This document shows positions 22,901-35,093 of a DNA stretch of 64,000 nucleotides, piece by piece (the stretch's first letter is position 1; each line of letters begins with the position of its first letter). Under the pieces are notes generated by a model. That model saw only the letters and a program-made list of their open reading frames with translations, did no database searches and was not told where the DNA came from. The stretch is from Caprimulgus europaeus (Eukaryota; Chordata; Aves; Caprimulgiformes; Caprimulgidae): the NCBI GenBank assembly GCA_907165065.1, contig OU015528.1, positions 73,513,474 to 73,577,473 of the forward strand, in the 5' to 3' direction. Made by a program: the position numbers and the translations under genes.

Positions 22901-24818
22901 AAGGGGTAGGTTTGCAAATCTGAATAATTCCTTCCCTTGGAGGCGAAAGAATAAACTGACTTGTCTAAATTTGTGATTATTTTCATCTTCACAAAGCAAA
23001 TGAGAAGAGTGAACTTGAGTATTTTTATATCTCCGAACTATTTTGCGGGCCCCACCCACCCCCTTCCTCCTACCCAGCAGATACAGAGGAGCTGGACACT
23101 TCAAATCTACAGATGCAACTCCGTTGGAAAAGTAATAACATAGTCACAAGCTGTTTTGGTCACTGAAATTACTTGAAATACATCACTGCAGAAAAGATTA
23201 CACTGTCATTATGGGACAAGACTTTATGTAGCTAAAAAAATGCAATTTAAAATTAACTGATTTGGAGAACAGTGTGAGTTTAATTATGGTACCAAAAAGC
23301 TCAGCACAGCTTATAAAACACACCTGGTAAGTTGGATAATTTCAAGACTGTCTAGCCATCATTGAACTCCAGGCTGGTCTGAATACCTCTGTTATGAAAA
23401 TTTACCTCAGCTACATCAGCCACCGTGGTCACCAATGAGGAGCAGTTACACAAAGAGGTGGACTGTGAAATACCTATATCTTCAATTATCTATTATCTTC
23501 TTCTATTACTACCTCTCAACACTATTCAATGGATAAACTACACAGAGTAAAGATACTCACTAACTGTGCTAGCTCTCCAGTAAAAGAAATACTATTTATA
23601 AAACATTTACACAAAGGATGTATTTAGGGTATTTTAGTCTAGCCAGTTCTCCTTAACTTTTGTATGCTTTTTTCTAATATCTTGATGTTAACTGACTACA
23701 GACTTTTTGATACTAACCTCTAATAATCCAGCACTAGATTGAACTCTCCGTGCATGTGTTCAAAGCAGGCTATTTGGACCCTCATCACAACATATGAGAA
23801 GTTTGGGAAGGTCAGCTTAGTGACTGATATATTTAGAATAGATTTACTGAGGAAAAGAAAAAAGACAGTAGATATCCTGTTGAAACCACTTACCATGGCA
23901 TGTACTTATCTTCTGAGGTGAGCACAACATTTTTGAGTATAATTACCTTTTCTCTTCTTTGATTTGTACCTAGTTTTGCATCAAACTAAACTTGGATTCC
24001 CATTTCTACTACTTATCTATTTTACTCTTTGTGATTTAGTTTTTAAATTAAACTTTTAGACTACTTGTTTTCCTGGAAAACTAGGTTGTCTTGGAGAGCA
24101 GTGTTTGTGTGACTTTTAAAAGAACAGCTTCAATCACTTTAGGAAAGTAGGTTGTTTTTTTTTCCTTTTCCTTTTTTTTCTTTAAAGAAAAAAAAGAATC
24201 TCATGGCCTTGTACAAAAGATACTCTTCTGATAACATTTCAAAGTGTTTCCTGAATGGAATCGTATTTCTATTCAGCTTTTACACTGGGTATATATTACA
24301 AAAAAAAGACTTCAAGCCCTTTCTCTCCCTCTCCCTCCCCCCAGTCCCCAATACCCCCCTACCTCTCTCTCACACACACACGGAAAATATAAAAGTATTG
24401 TGCTTTGTAGAAATCTCAAATCTGAACTGGGTGACATTTCTTACATCTCTTATCATGCTAATGCATGACAACTAACATGTGCTGTTTTCATTTACATCAT
24501 CATTCAAACATTAAATAATGAGTTACCAAAGCAACCAACTTGTCAAAGAGTGGGTACTGTAACAATACCTCAACAATTCATTTATCTAAACCTTGTAGCT
24601 GGACACAGATCTGAGATAAAAAGCATGCTCCACTGAAATAAATGGAAAGTCAATTCTGCCTGGTTTACCTAGCCTGGATTTTGCTTTGCTTTTGGATAAA
24701 TGAGTAAACAATCTTGGCTCACAGAAGTGAGATATACTTTGCAGAAGTCCACTTTGCACTGGCATTCAAAAGAACTGTGCACGCTCTATTTGGTAAGTGT
24801 GTAGTAAATAGCCATCAG
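19957..24818. other. unique AT-rich non-coding sequence
   Basis: No gene is supported over about 4.9 kb. A weak CR1-tail-like scrap (AATCATAGAATTTTAAGC) lies at 20555-20572. The stretch at 22365-22405 resembles a motif I associate with old amniote repeats. Open frames near 22413-22631 and 24152-24475 are hydrophobic or low-complexity readings of T-rich sequence. No splice-flanked exon could be identified. Confidence 0.5.
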
Positions 24819-25359
24819 CATAGAATGTTGAGATTTTGGACCCACAAGGATCATTGAGTCTAACTGTCATCCTAGCATAGGACAATCCCAAGATTCAGAC
24901 CATGTGTCTGAGGGTGCATGTTGTCCAAATGCCTCCTCTGGACTCGTTCTAACAGGTCCATGTCTTTCTTGTGTTGGGGGCTCCAGAACTGGACACAGCA
25001 CTCCAGGTAGGACCTTACAAGAGTGGATTAGAGGGGGTCTCCTCCCTCGAGCTGCTGGCCACACTTCTCTTGATGCAGCCCAGGATACAGTTGGCCTTCT
25101 GGGCTGGGAGCACACATTACCACCTCATGTTGAGCTTCTCATCTACCACCACCCCCAAGTCCTTCTTTTCAGAGCTAGTCTCAACCCATTCATTGCCCAG
25201 CCTGTATTTATGTTTGGAATTTCCCCAACCCAGGTGCAGGACCTTATAGTTGGCCTTGTTGAACTTCATGAGGTTTGCACAGGCCCACCTCTCAAGCCTG
25301 TCAAGGTCCCCCTGGATGGAATCCCTTCCCTCTAGTGTGCCAACTGCACCACACAGCTT
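24819..25359 (-). mobile_element. CR1 LINE with internal deletion
   Basis: The 3' UTR part (24819 to about 24935) reads on the plus strand from CATAGAATG through a TGTCCAAATGCCTCC block. It then jumps directly into the reverse-transcriptase C-terminal region (GGACTCGTTCTAACAGGTCC near 24940), skipping a few hundred bases that other CR1 copies have there. The rest continues through the reverse-transcriptase coding region to about 25359. All frames are broken; the 82-codon minus frame at 24867-25115 spans the deletion junction. Confidence 0.9.
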
Positions 25360-28300
25360 GTACTTTGCAAAGTCAAGAGCATATCATGCAGCTTCTGCAA
25401 AGTACAAATCCCATATAAATGTTGAATGCAATTGCTATAGCATCTGTCAGCAACCTCCTATGTTACACGAAATATGTGTGGATGGTATCTAGTAATTTTT
25501 TCTAGATGGTTTTAGGGCACAGTCCATGTTCAGTAACAATTGTTTGCCTTATTACTTCAGCATATAGGGCACAATTAAAAACAATATACAAACATAAAAA
25601 CTATAGGTAATAACTAAAAAGGGAATCATCAATTACTCCAGGAGATTTGTCTTTAAATAAATCTGTATAACAAAACCATCATCAGATTAAGAACAAAGGA
25701 CTTGCATGTCAACTGCCCCAGCCTGAACTTAAGGACAGAAATTCTATAACATCTACTTCAGAAAGTCATTTGTAAGTCAGAATAGATCCAAATATGGCAA
25801 GAATGTCATACAAACAGTACAGATATTGGCTAGTATATGTGTGTTCCAAATCCAAAACTATAATTTCTAGACAGTTAATAACTAAGTAATGCAGTCCCTT
25901 TGAGTGTATTTTGTATTTATAAAAAGTAATCTTTAGATCTCTGTCACATTTACCACTGTGCCTGAATAAAGAATTTCAGGTGTTTATGACACAAAAGATG
26001 CAGCAGCACCACTATCTGCAAAGATTCTTTTTCCTTCCACCATAGCAATTACTCTTGGTCCAGGGGCAGGCCTGTCACCAAGAGCTGGGTCACGTTATTT
26101 ATTTGACTGGAAAACATAGCATACACACATAATGTTTTTTTATACATGCCCACACATTTTCTAGCTTACCAGTAATGTACATCAATTCCCCATGGATCTA
26201 ATGGAATAAGTAAATTTTAAAGGAAAAAACAACAGAACTTGTGCTCAGTATCAGTGTCTGGATATCCTGAGCTCTCAAGGTACAACACCTCTCTGGAGGT
26301 GCAGTCTTCAGTCTGTCTCTAGGTGATGTGTTGACTAGGACAACCTGTCTACTTTCTTTCCTTGTCCTCAACACAACATAGGGTAATACAGGCATGGACA
26401 ATAACAGCATCTGTGTAGGGGAAATTTAACTATGCTCCTTTAGGAGATAAAATGTGTGCATTTTATTTAGGTAGATTAGCTGGTTTTGTTCCAGGTAGTG
26501 TTCAATCTCATTCAACACCTTATTTTTTTACCTCTGTAGTAATTACATTTGAGGAGACCCATTCTAATCCTGGCTACATGCACTGAGTGGTACCCTGCTT
26601 AGCAAGGAGTCTTGCTGAACTGACTTATTCATTTAAAAGGTAACATAGCTTATGAATCACTGTGACATATTGAAGATTATAATAATCTATCAAAGGTGTA
26701 GAGGGCTTGCAACCAGGCAACCTGTTATGAATTCAAAAAGAAAAAAAAAATCAGACTTGAAAAAGAAACTAGAAAAATTACAATCAGGATTACACAGCAA
26801 ATCTCAGTCAGTAGACGGAATACAAGGGAAGAAAAGAGATATAACATCCAGGTCTACATAAAAAAGTCCAAAGGCTGGAAGAATATTCTTATCTAGGTAG
26901 TATCAAGTGACCAGTGTGAAGACTTGTTTCCAGAAAATCTATGCTTTTACTCAGCCACACTACTGTAGCAGATAGCGGCATAGGAAGAACTTGGATCAGT
27001 CTAAATAATTGTAGCTATGGGTTGTGGGATAAGAGAGAGAGTATCCAAAAGCCAAAGTCAGTGTTAGACAGAAGAGACAAAGACCCCACTGCTCCCAACA
27101 CGAGGTCTGTGTGCATTAAATGCCTTAACCCCAGCCTGTTCACTTTGAAATGGCATCCACCCTGATGTGCTCATGAAGTTGGACTCTTGTGGATGCTGAG
27201 AACACAAGAATTGTAGGCCCATTGCACATATGCAGTGCTTTGGATCTCATGTCTTGTGACAGGACTGTGCTGAGCTTTTGAGGTCAACGGTCTAGATAGT
27301 CTTCTATAGGGAGCTCCTCAAAAAAGATTGAAAGGTTTTCAAATTTTAAAAAATCCAGGCTTTGTTAGTTTGAAAGCTAGGATAATTAATTTGTCAAATT
27401 AAAAAAAAAAAAAAAAGTGCAACAGTTACAACAAACAGAAAAGACAGGTAGAAAGAGTGACCATAGCTGACTTTTTGCTTTCACTCCCAGAGATCACTAA
27501 TTTCAGGTTGGATTTGGTGCAAGATTAGATACATAATTTAAGGGTCTGTATGTATCTGCCAGTATATAAGCTACATATCTAAGCTCCATTATAGTTGATG
27601 GGGATCTGGTTATCTAACTGGGGCCTAGGGAACATTTCAGATCATGAAAGGAGATACCAAAGACAGGCTTCAGTTATGCAAGTAGAAGCATCCATCTATT
27701 GTTATTTTAGACATATGGAAGTATCTAAGACATTTAGTTAGAGCCAGCAGTTGTAACAGACCCGTAGGAGGCCCACGGCCTTCTAGAACAATAGCTGGAG
27801 GACAGGCAGGCTCTCTTAGAGCACCTCAAATGGTTATGACCTCTTCCAGTCCTCGCAACTCCTCTATCATAAACAATCTTGATATTTCCCTCAAAACAAG
27901 ACTGATCTTCCCTGTCAAGGAGGTTACAGTTGGCCCAATTACTCCTTAAAGGAACTTCAATCTCAAGCTGAAAACACCAAAACCAAAACTGAAAGGAATA
28001 GTCTCCATCACGCCTTTGATCCTCACTGGTTACTTATATGACCTCAACATGGTCAGGCTTAGTGACTGTCAGTTTTACTAAAGAGTGCAAACACTCTGCA
28101 ATGCAAACCCAACTTCCCACCAAGTACAAATATGTTGCACTGTGCCTTTTGCTCCTGTAACCTCTTTTTATTTCTGATTGGTGTAAGCATTTCAGGAATT
28201 TGTCCAGGTAAAACCAAATAAATCTAAATGCTAATGAGAAAACGCTGCTATGAAAATTGCTGTATCACCAGACTTCTTTCCGTGTGTGTTGAATTTAGTA

Positions 28301-30058
28301 TTTTCTGACAAGGCAAAATGTCGTCTCTCTCCATGACTGGATACAATGGGAAATCATTAAACTTAACAACTGTGCTCTGGATCAAATAATTGGTTTTTGA
28401 AGGAAGCTGACTAGAGACAGAAGATGCCACATCCTCTAGTAGTTCACAGAAGAGTGGAAAAATACCCGTCCAAAAATAAGACAGGGTGCTCGTTTGAAGA
28501 AATATGAACTCAGAAGACTTGCTGTAGTCAGAGGAAGGAAGCCTGCCCAGGAGGAAGGAGGAGATACAAAAGCAATAGGAAACAAATGTCCTGTACTGCC
28601 ACAGAGAACCATATTTCAGCCCAAAGGTAGGACCCAGAATGATGAAGCTACTGAGGCAAGAATACATGCAGAGGATCTATAATTTTTTTGTGCAAACCAC
28701 TATATCTCTGAATGTACGCAGTAAATTACAGCAGTGCTTTAGAAGTCAGTGGGGAGAAAATACTTCTAATTTGGTCTCTAGTATGTTATTCAAAGGTTAA
28801 ATAACAAACCAGAGCCCTTACATCCTTGATGAAATATTAAGGGAGTTTCAAAAGCCATTAGAGTGAGGAAAGCAGCATTAACTTTTTGGCCTGCTGGAAA
28901 AAAAATATTACTGCAGAGGGAGGGTGTCAAGTAAATTTTATCCAGGTGGTGATTTTTTGCACAGTTTGAAATACCATTATATATACCAGTCACAGCTGGA
29001 AATAAGAAATTAGACCTTTTCTGGCTATTGAGAAGTTCCTTGGAAAGTTGTATTGATTCTAAATCTAGAAAGTTAGGAAAAGACTAGGTGCAGAAGAGAA
29101 AGGTGATTTATCAAAATTCAGTCTACAACCACCCCAGTTTTTATTACTCTTTATCCAGTTCTTTGGCATAATCTTCTGCTTTCTTCTCATCAATGTGTAT
29201 TTTGTTCTCTTTCTTCCATTGCCAAGCTCCCTCCTGCAGAAGTATATTGGTGGAGTCTGGGCCTTAAGGTGCAAAATAGGTAACTCTGCCAAGTCCCAGA
29301 GTGCTCACATCTCATGAGATTCAGCTGGTGGATTCCTTTTATATTCAGTGAGCACTAACACAGTCAGACAAGCAGCAGCAGCAGCAGCCAGTGGAAACTG
29401 TTATTAAAAAAATATGCTATCTTGAGATTTAGAACTAAACACTCCTTTTGAAAGCCCATTTATGTGTGAAGAATACGTATCTACATGACAACATCTATAA
29501 GAATCGGTGTGATCTCCATTTTCTCTTCATAAGAAAAAAAAAAAAAAAAAGAATAATTTAAATATAGAGGGTTTGATTTCTCCATCTGCTTTTTTAAAGG
29601 ACCACCAACAAAAAGTGATGAACAGAAGTAGTTGGGGGTTTTTTTGTTGGTGGGTTTTTTTTTTTCTTCCCCAGAACGGAGCATTGTGCTGATTAAATAT
29701 AAGCTCATTAGAGGGAGCCATTATTTTGTGGCAGTTTGTTGTCTTTTAACAAGCAGAATGACACACAGAGTTTTCCATTAGTGAATTAAACTTTAACTTT
29801 CATGTATTTTTAGCATTTCCATGTTGGTTAATTCCATTTTTAAATAGCATGAATTTCCCTTGAAAGTGCAATCTGTCTTTGTGCAGGATCTGTGTCAGCT
29901 TTCTGTAGTGTATCGATCTGAAATATGATGGACTGCAAACCTAACTTATAGCTTTAAACCACAGGCTTGTGGCTCAGCTTTTCTGGAAAACATAACCCAG
30001 TCATTACTCTTGGAAGCATTATTTTTAAAGAAGATGTGATACCTGAAGAAATGCAAGG
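25360..30058. other. unique non-coding sequence
   Basis: Directly after the CR1 edge is a 12-bp perfect inverted repeat (TTGTACTTTGCA at 25358-25369 and its complement at 25396-25407). The remainder shows no assignable repeat or exon. The longest frame, 139 codons on the minus strand at 28248-28667, has no domain I recognise. A17 (29534-29550) and a short CAG run (near 29373-29389) are the main simple repeats. Confidence 0.5.
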
Positions 30059-30369
30059 CAAGCTGGGAAGGGACTTTTCATAAGGGCAGTTAATGACAGA
30101 ACAAGGGGTAATGGCTTTAAGCTGAAAGAGGGTAGGTTTACATTAGATATTAGGAAGAAATTATTTACTGTGAGGGTAGTGAGACACTGAAACAGGTTGC
30201 CCAGAGAGGCTGTGGATGTCCCCTCCCTGGAAGTGTTGAAGGCCAGGTTGGATGAGGCTTTGAGCAACCTGGTCTAGTGGAAGGTGTCCCTGCTTATGGC
30301 AGGGGGGTTGGAACTGGATGATCTTTAAGGTCCCTTCCAACCCTGACCATTCTTTGATTCCATGATTTT
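30059..30369 (+). mobile_element. CR1 LINE 3' fragment (only plus-strand copy)
   Basis: The copy is 5'-truncated and about 310 bp long. It starts in the C-terminal ORF2 region (GGAAGGGACTTTTCATAAGG), passes the conserved GTTGCCCAGAGAGGCTGTGG and GGTCTAGTGGAAGGTGTCCC blocks, and ends in octamers ATTCTTTG-ATTCCATG at 30350-30366. It is the only CR1 here inserted in the plus orientation and among the least diverged by eye. Confidence 0.94.
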
Positions 30370-31672
30370 CAAATATGCGTGATGAGTAAGCTCGCTAACT
30401 CTTCTCCTAAAACACAAAGCTGCAATTAAAATTGGGCTTTCGGTTCAAAAAACATAGAAAAAATAGCTCAATAGCTTGAGCTGAAGAGAAGTTAATTTCC
30501 AGTATTCTCCTCATCCTCTCTTTGAACAGGTGAGCAGAATCTCATCATCCATTCCCTGACACAAGACCTGATCCCACAATGTTGCTGCCACAGCTGCTTC
30601 CCTTCCCCAGTACTTACTCAGCTACTCAGACCCATGAACACTCAGTCTTGCTTGTCCATCCCACCAAAAGTTTGTGGAAAGTTTACCAAAACTTTGAGCT
30701 GGTTGTGCCTAGACTTTCAGTAAGCTTTCAAAGAAACCAGAAACCCCAGAGTTTACTGAATAAGAATTGTAATACTTCACTTTTTAAGGACAGAAACCTC
30801 AAAGTGTCTGAAGTGGAAAGGTGAGAAACTAACAGGGTTTATATAAAACTCTCTCCCACCCACCTGTATCCCTGTATTTCTTATTTGCAAGAAGTTCCAA
30901 TGTTTCCCAGCAGCCCACTGTGATTCCCATCCATCCTTTCTGCAGTCACTCCCAAAGTCCCCCTGGATTTTCTCCCTTCATTTACTCAGTACCTGTAAGG
31001 TAAAGAGAAACCTCCCACCCCAGTGACCTTATGTGGACAGAAAATAACTGTGAACAAAAAATTACCAAAATAAGCACATTTTGTCACATTAACCTTTGCT
31101 GTTTCTGAACCTCCACAGAACTTTTAAGATCCCAAAGCCACCTGCAACTCACAGGGCACTTCTTTCTGTTGCAACTTGCTCAGCCACCCAAGTCAGAGAC
31201 AACACCATATGCCTTACCTACACTTGCTGTTCCCTGTCTTTAACTGATAGTGATTTACTGTGCCGAAGTTGAAGGAGTCAAGCATCTGGTCACCTAGTTA
31301 AGGACCACTGTAGTCCACAAAAAGGTTTATTTAGGGTTGCCTTAACCTCTGCAGTGCCTAGCTTTTGTCATTTTTCTAACATAGGACAAGTTTCATTCTT
31401 GTAAGGAAGGGGCTTCTAAAATGACTCTATCTGAGTAATATGTTACTTCTATGTTTTCTTGATTAATTTGGGGCCTCAGGTGGCCAAATAAGAGAGACAA
31501 ATTCTGCTGTTGTTTTGGCTGGTCACTAATGGCTATTTGTGAAGGTGGCAGTGGCTACATAGGCACACAATATCGATTCAAAAGAAGCTGTATCACCTGT
31601 GCATTGAGTGTGGTCAGTGAGATTCTGTGTTTACAGAGTTCTTTGTGTATTTGCCAGATTTCTTACCTTGCT

Positions 31673-31707
31673 TAAAAATAAATAAATAAATACATAAATA
31701 AATAAAA
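31673..31707. repeat. (AAAT)n microsatellite
   Basis: About 35 bp of AAAT units with one interruption (ATAC). Confidence 0.9.
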
Positions 31708-33186
31708 CTCAAAATTCTATATACCATCAGTTTTGTTTGGTTTTGTTTTATTTTCCCTAAAATTCTATATGCTATCTGAGTCAAAAATTATAATGGATTA
31801 ATAAAATGGTAGGGGCTAGAGAAATACTTGTTCTTGGTGCAGCTATCAAAATGAATGAGGTTTAGCTTTGTGTTTAAATGAAAATGTCAAGGGAAAAATA
31901 TTGTGAGGTTAGTGGTTTTGGCTGTTTAGTAATTACAAAATCTATAATTTAAAATGTGTAATTGGACCCTATATATTTTAATTAAATTTCTCCAGGCCTC
32001 TATTTTTAAATTATGTTTGAAAAATAAATGTAAGCCAAAGAGGACACAGTAGAACAAAGGCAACTGAAAATTTGAAGTCAATTTTCAACCTGCCCATCTA
32101 GATGAATTATTTTATCAGCTCAAAAGATTCACACACCCACAATCCTCCCAGAGAATTAAGAGAGTTAAATTAAGTGTGAATATTTTAAAATATGGGCTAC
32201 TAAGTAACTGATTTTTATCTAATGCACATAATGTTCTACCTACAAAATACTCCTCCCTCCACCTCCATTTTAAAGTCATTCAGAGAGGATATGAAGAATG
32301 TTGTGATACATTTCCATTATTCTGAGAAGGAAAAAAAGAAGGGTTGTAAGTCGTTTGTTTTATATATAAGTCTTGTTTCAGCATACATATTACTGAAATA
32401 AAAATTACCCTGGGATTTATGGTTCAAATGAAAAAATTAAGAGATGGGTTAGAAAACAATCACAACAATGTTTCAATTTATTTCTCTTTCCCTCCCTTCC
32501 TCCAGTCTTGTATCCTGTGTTGTCAGAGAGAACAGATGGTTAAGTAATCAGCTAGGTGTGAAAATATACAGTAATGCTGTTTCACACATCTGATAACAGC
32601 AAAGGCCCATTTATGGATGTCTCTTGGAAAAAAATGAGATGACAGAATTTTTTAATTGAATTTATCTTATGAGGAAATCAACTTTCCATACATAAGTAAT
32701 TGAAATTTACTTAAATAAAGGATTCTACCATTTTTATTGTACTAACGGAATTTAAATGCCTCTCTGTGTGACGAGTTAGACACATACATCATCTGGACCT
32801 TCCCGGGCACAAAGATCCTATCATCTCCTGTAAACATATGAAGAATGGGCTGCTGACAAGTAACTGGAGCGCACAGACACAAATGCCTTGGGGGAGGCTT
32901 CGATGCCTACCTGTCACTTTGCCTGTGAAAGTACAAAATTTAGAACCTCAAAATCACTGGTACCAAACCCAAAGGGACCTCTGTGATTGTGTGGAAATGT
33001 CTCGAGTGTCTACATTTCTGCTGCTGGGTATGCAATAATCCTCAAGGCCGTGACACTTCCAAGCTGCTTAGTGCCTGGGGGCCAGCAGGATTAGTCTCTC
33101 CTCTGCCCATTTACCTTCCTGAGCCCAGGGGAAGAGGCAGTGGTGGTACTAGGGCATATTCAAAGATTAACCTGACATTATATATC

Positions 33187-33214
33187 TTTTTTTTTTTTTT
33201 TTTTTTTTTTTTTT
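33187..33214. repeat. T28 homopolymer
   Basis: A pure run of 28 T. It could be read as a minus-strand poly(A) tail, but no minus-strand AATAAA signal sits in the next 30 bases, so it is recorded as a simple repeat. Confidence 0.92.
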
Positions 33215-34005
33215 CCATACACTTATAAAACACAGGGGACTGTAGAGGAAGGCTCTCTCCTCCTTGCTCTCCTTTTTGCCCTGGAAATAACTCATTTTTG
33301 TGCAGTAACCTGAGCAGTAGCTTAGCTGCTATAGGAGAAATGGAGGAGAATGGTCTTCCTTTGATCCATCATTTGACATGAGGGGCTGCCTTCTAACAGC
33401 ATGGCTGGGTAGTTTCAAACCTCCTTTTCTGAGGGGAGCAGAAGCCACTGGTAAAATCAGTTGTCTAACATTTCAGATGAGATGGTGAAAAGGCAGTAAC
33501 TGCTATTCAAGGTAAATTATAAAAGGATAAATTTTATTTTTTGTTATTTCTTTCTGTGTCATCATTGACCCAAAATCCAGGTTCTCCACTTTCTGAGGAA
33601 GCTTTCCAGTCATGATGTTGTCTGAGAAGCGAATTCGTTACCCAGTGTACAACAAACCAATTCTCACACACTCAGGAGAGATATTGTACTTACTCAAGCT
33701 TGGGTGTCAGTGGATTTTCCACAAATCGAGCACACCAACCAGGGAAAGAGTTGTGATATTTACACAAAAATCATACCTGAAGCCCAACCTAATATATATG
33801 CAACATAACTAATACACATGCAAAAGATTACATCACTATATTGGGCCATCCTCCTTGGTTTCGGTTCAGAATTCTTTGCTCCTGCTCCCGTTCTTCCAAT
33901 GGTCCCTGGTAGTCATTTGAAGAGCAAACTGTTTCCTCAATTTATCCTTATAAGGTATCAGTTCAACTCAGGAGACAATTATGTATTTGTGCTTTAGCCA
34001 GGTCC

Positions 34006-34010
34006 ATGAT
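34006..34010. repeat. LTR target-site duplication, left copy
   Basis: ATGAT, identical to 35089-35093 on the other side of the LTR. Confidence 0.85.
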
Positions 34011-35088
34011 TGTATTGGGTTTCAGTGGCAAAATTTTTGGTTGCAGGGGGCCTTAAGGGCTTCTGTGAAAAGCTGCCAGAAACTTCCCCTGTGTCCAATA
34101 AAGCCAAAGCCAGCCAGCTCCAAGATGGACCCACTGCTGGCCAAGGACCAGCCAATCAGTAACGCCTCTGTGATAACATAATTAAGAAAGGGGAAGAGGA
34201 AAAAAACTGCACACTTTGCAGCTGGAGAGAGAGGAGTGAGAATATGTGAGAGAAACAACTCTGCAAACACCATGGTTAGTGAAGAACAAGGGGGAGGAGG
34301 TGCTCCAGGCAGATTTCCCTGCATCTTGTGGTGAAGACCATGGTAAGGCAGGCTGTCCCCCTGCAGCCCATGGAGATCCATGGTGGAGCAGGTGTCTGCC
34401 TCTAGCCTGTGGAGGACCCCACGCTGAAGCGGGTGGATGCCCGAAGGAGGCTGTGATCCCACGGGAAGCCCACACTGGAGCAGATTCCTGTCAGGACCTG
34501 TGGCCCCATGGAGAGAGGAGCCCACACTGGAGCAGGTTTGCTGGCAGGACTTGTGACCCTGTGGGGGACCTGCAGCTGAAGGACTGCACACCATGGAAGG
34601 GACCCATGCAGGAACAGTTCATCAACTGTCATTCATGGGAAGGACTCGTGCAAGGACTGTTTCCTGTGCGAGGGACCCTTCTCTGGTGTGGGGGAAGGAG
34701 TCCTCCCTCTGAGGAGGAAGAAGCAGCAGAAAAAATGTGTGATTAAATGACCCCAACCCCCATTCCCCATCCCCCTGTGTCACTGAGGGAGGGGGAGGTG
34801 GAAATCATGTGTAAAGTTAAGCCTAGGAAAAAGGGAGGGGTGAGGGGAGGTGTTTTAAGATTTGGGGGTTTTTTCTCATTATGCTCTGATTTCATTGGTA
34901 ATAAATTAATTTTCCCCAAGTCGAGTCTGTTTTGCCCGTGCCAGTAACTGGTGAGTGATCTCTCTCCATCCTCATCTCCACCCACGAGCCTTTCATTATA
35001 TTTTTCTCCCCCTGCCCATTTGAGAAGGGGGAGTGATAGAGTGGGCTTTGGTGGGCATCTGGCATCCAGCCAGGGCCAACCTACCATA
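34011..35088 (+). mobile_element. solo ERVL-type LTR, full length, with 5-bp duplication
   Basis: The 1,078-bp element starts TGTATTGGG at 34011 and ends CTACCATA at 35088, where the usual terminal CA is mutated to TA. It is flanked by a perfect 5-bp direct repeat, ATGAT (34006-34010 and 35089-35093); 5-bp duplications are typical of ERVL-class integration. Internal landmarks are an A/T box near 34178-34190 that may be a degraded promoter, AATAAA at 34900-34905 in a plausible polyadenylation position, and GC-rich degenerate repeats at about 34340-34600. No gag/pol/env sequence is attached. The same family lies inverted at 5648-6680 and as a 3' fragment at 19089-19270. The 166-codon frame inside (34246-34746) reads the GC-rich repeats and is not a viral gene. 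Confidence 0.93.
34340..34600 (+). repeat. degenerate internal repeats within LTR
   Basis: Units built around CCCACRCTGGAGCAG (for example near 34417, 34468 and 34527; more diverged GATCCATGGTGGAGCAGG at 34375) recur roughly every 40-60 bp. The sister LTR at 5648-6680 has the reverse complement array (TCTGGCATGGAGTCC-type units at about 6030-6310), so the array belongs to the family. Confidence 0.75.
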
Positions 35089-35093
35089 ATGAT
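35089..35093. repeat. LTR target-site duplication, right copy
   Basis: ATGAT, identical to 34006-34010. Confidence 0.85.

Larger units (their letters stand above)
30370..34010. other. unique non-coding sequence
   Basis: No gene is supported. 32770-33150 is locally less AT-rich and holds a 66-codon and an 81-codon frame with no recognisable domain. Simple repeats inside are listed separately. Confidence 0.5.

Noticed and set aside
24904-25335. 143-codon plus-strand frame
   Set aside because: Antisense reading of a CR1 copy; the real (decayed) coding strand is minus.
28248-28667. 139-codon minus-strand frame, the longest outside known repeats, and an opposing 62-codon frame with a donor-like AAAGGTAGG at 28623-28631
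   Set aside because: No recognisable domain, no convincing acceptor, no partner exon in the window; length is within chance for 64 kb.
33187-33214. T28 as a poly(A) tail of a minus-strand retrocopy
   Set aside because: No minus-strand AATAAA-type signal in the adjacent 30 bases and no transcript-like body recognised.
34246-34746. 166-codon plus-strand open frame
   Set aside because: It lies inside the LTR and translates the GC-rich degenerate repeats; LTRs of this kind carry no gene there and no protein domain is visible.
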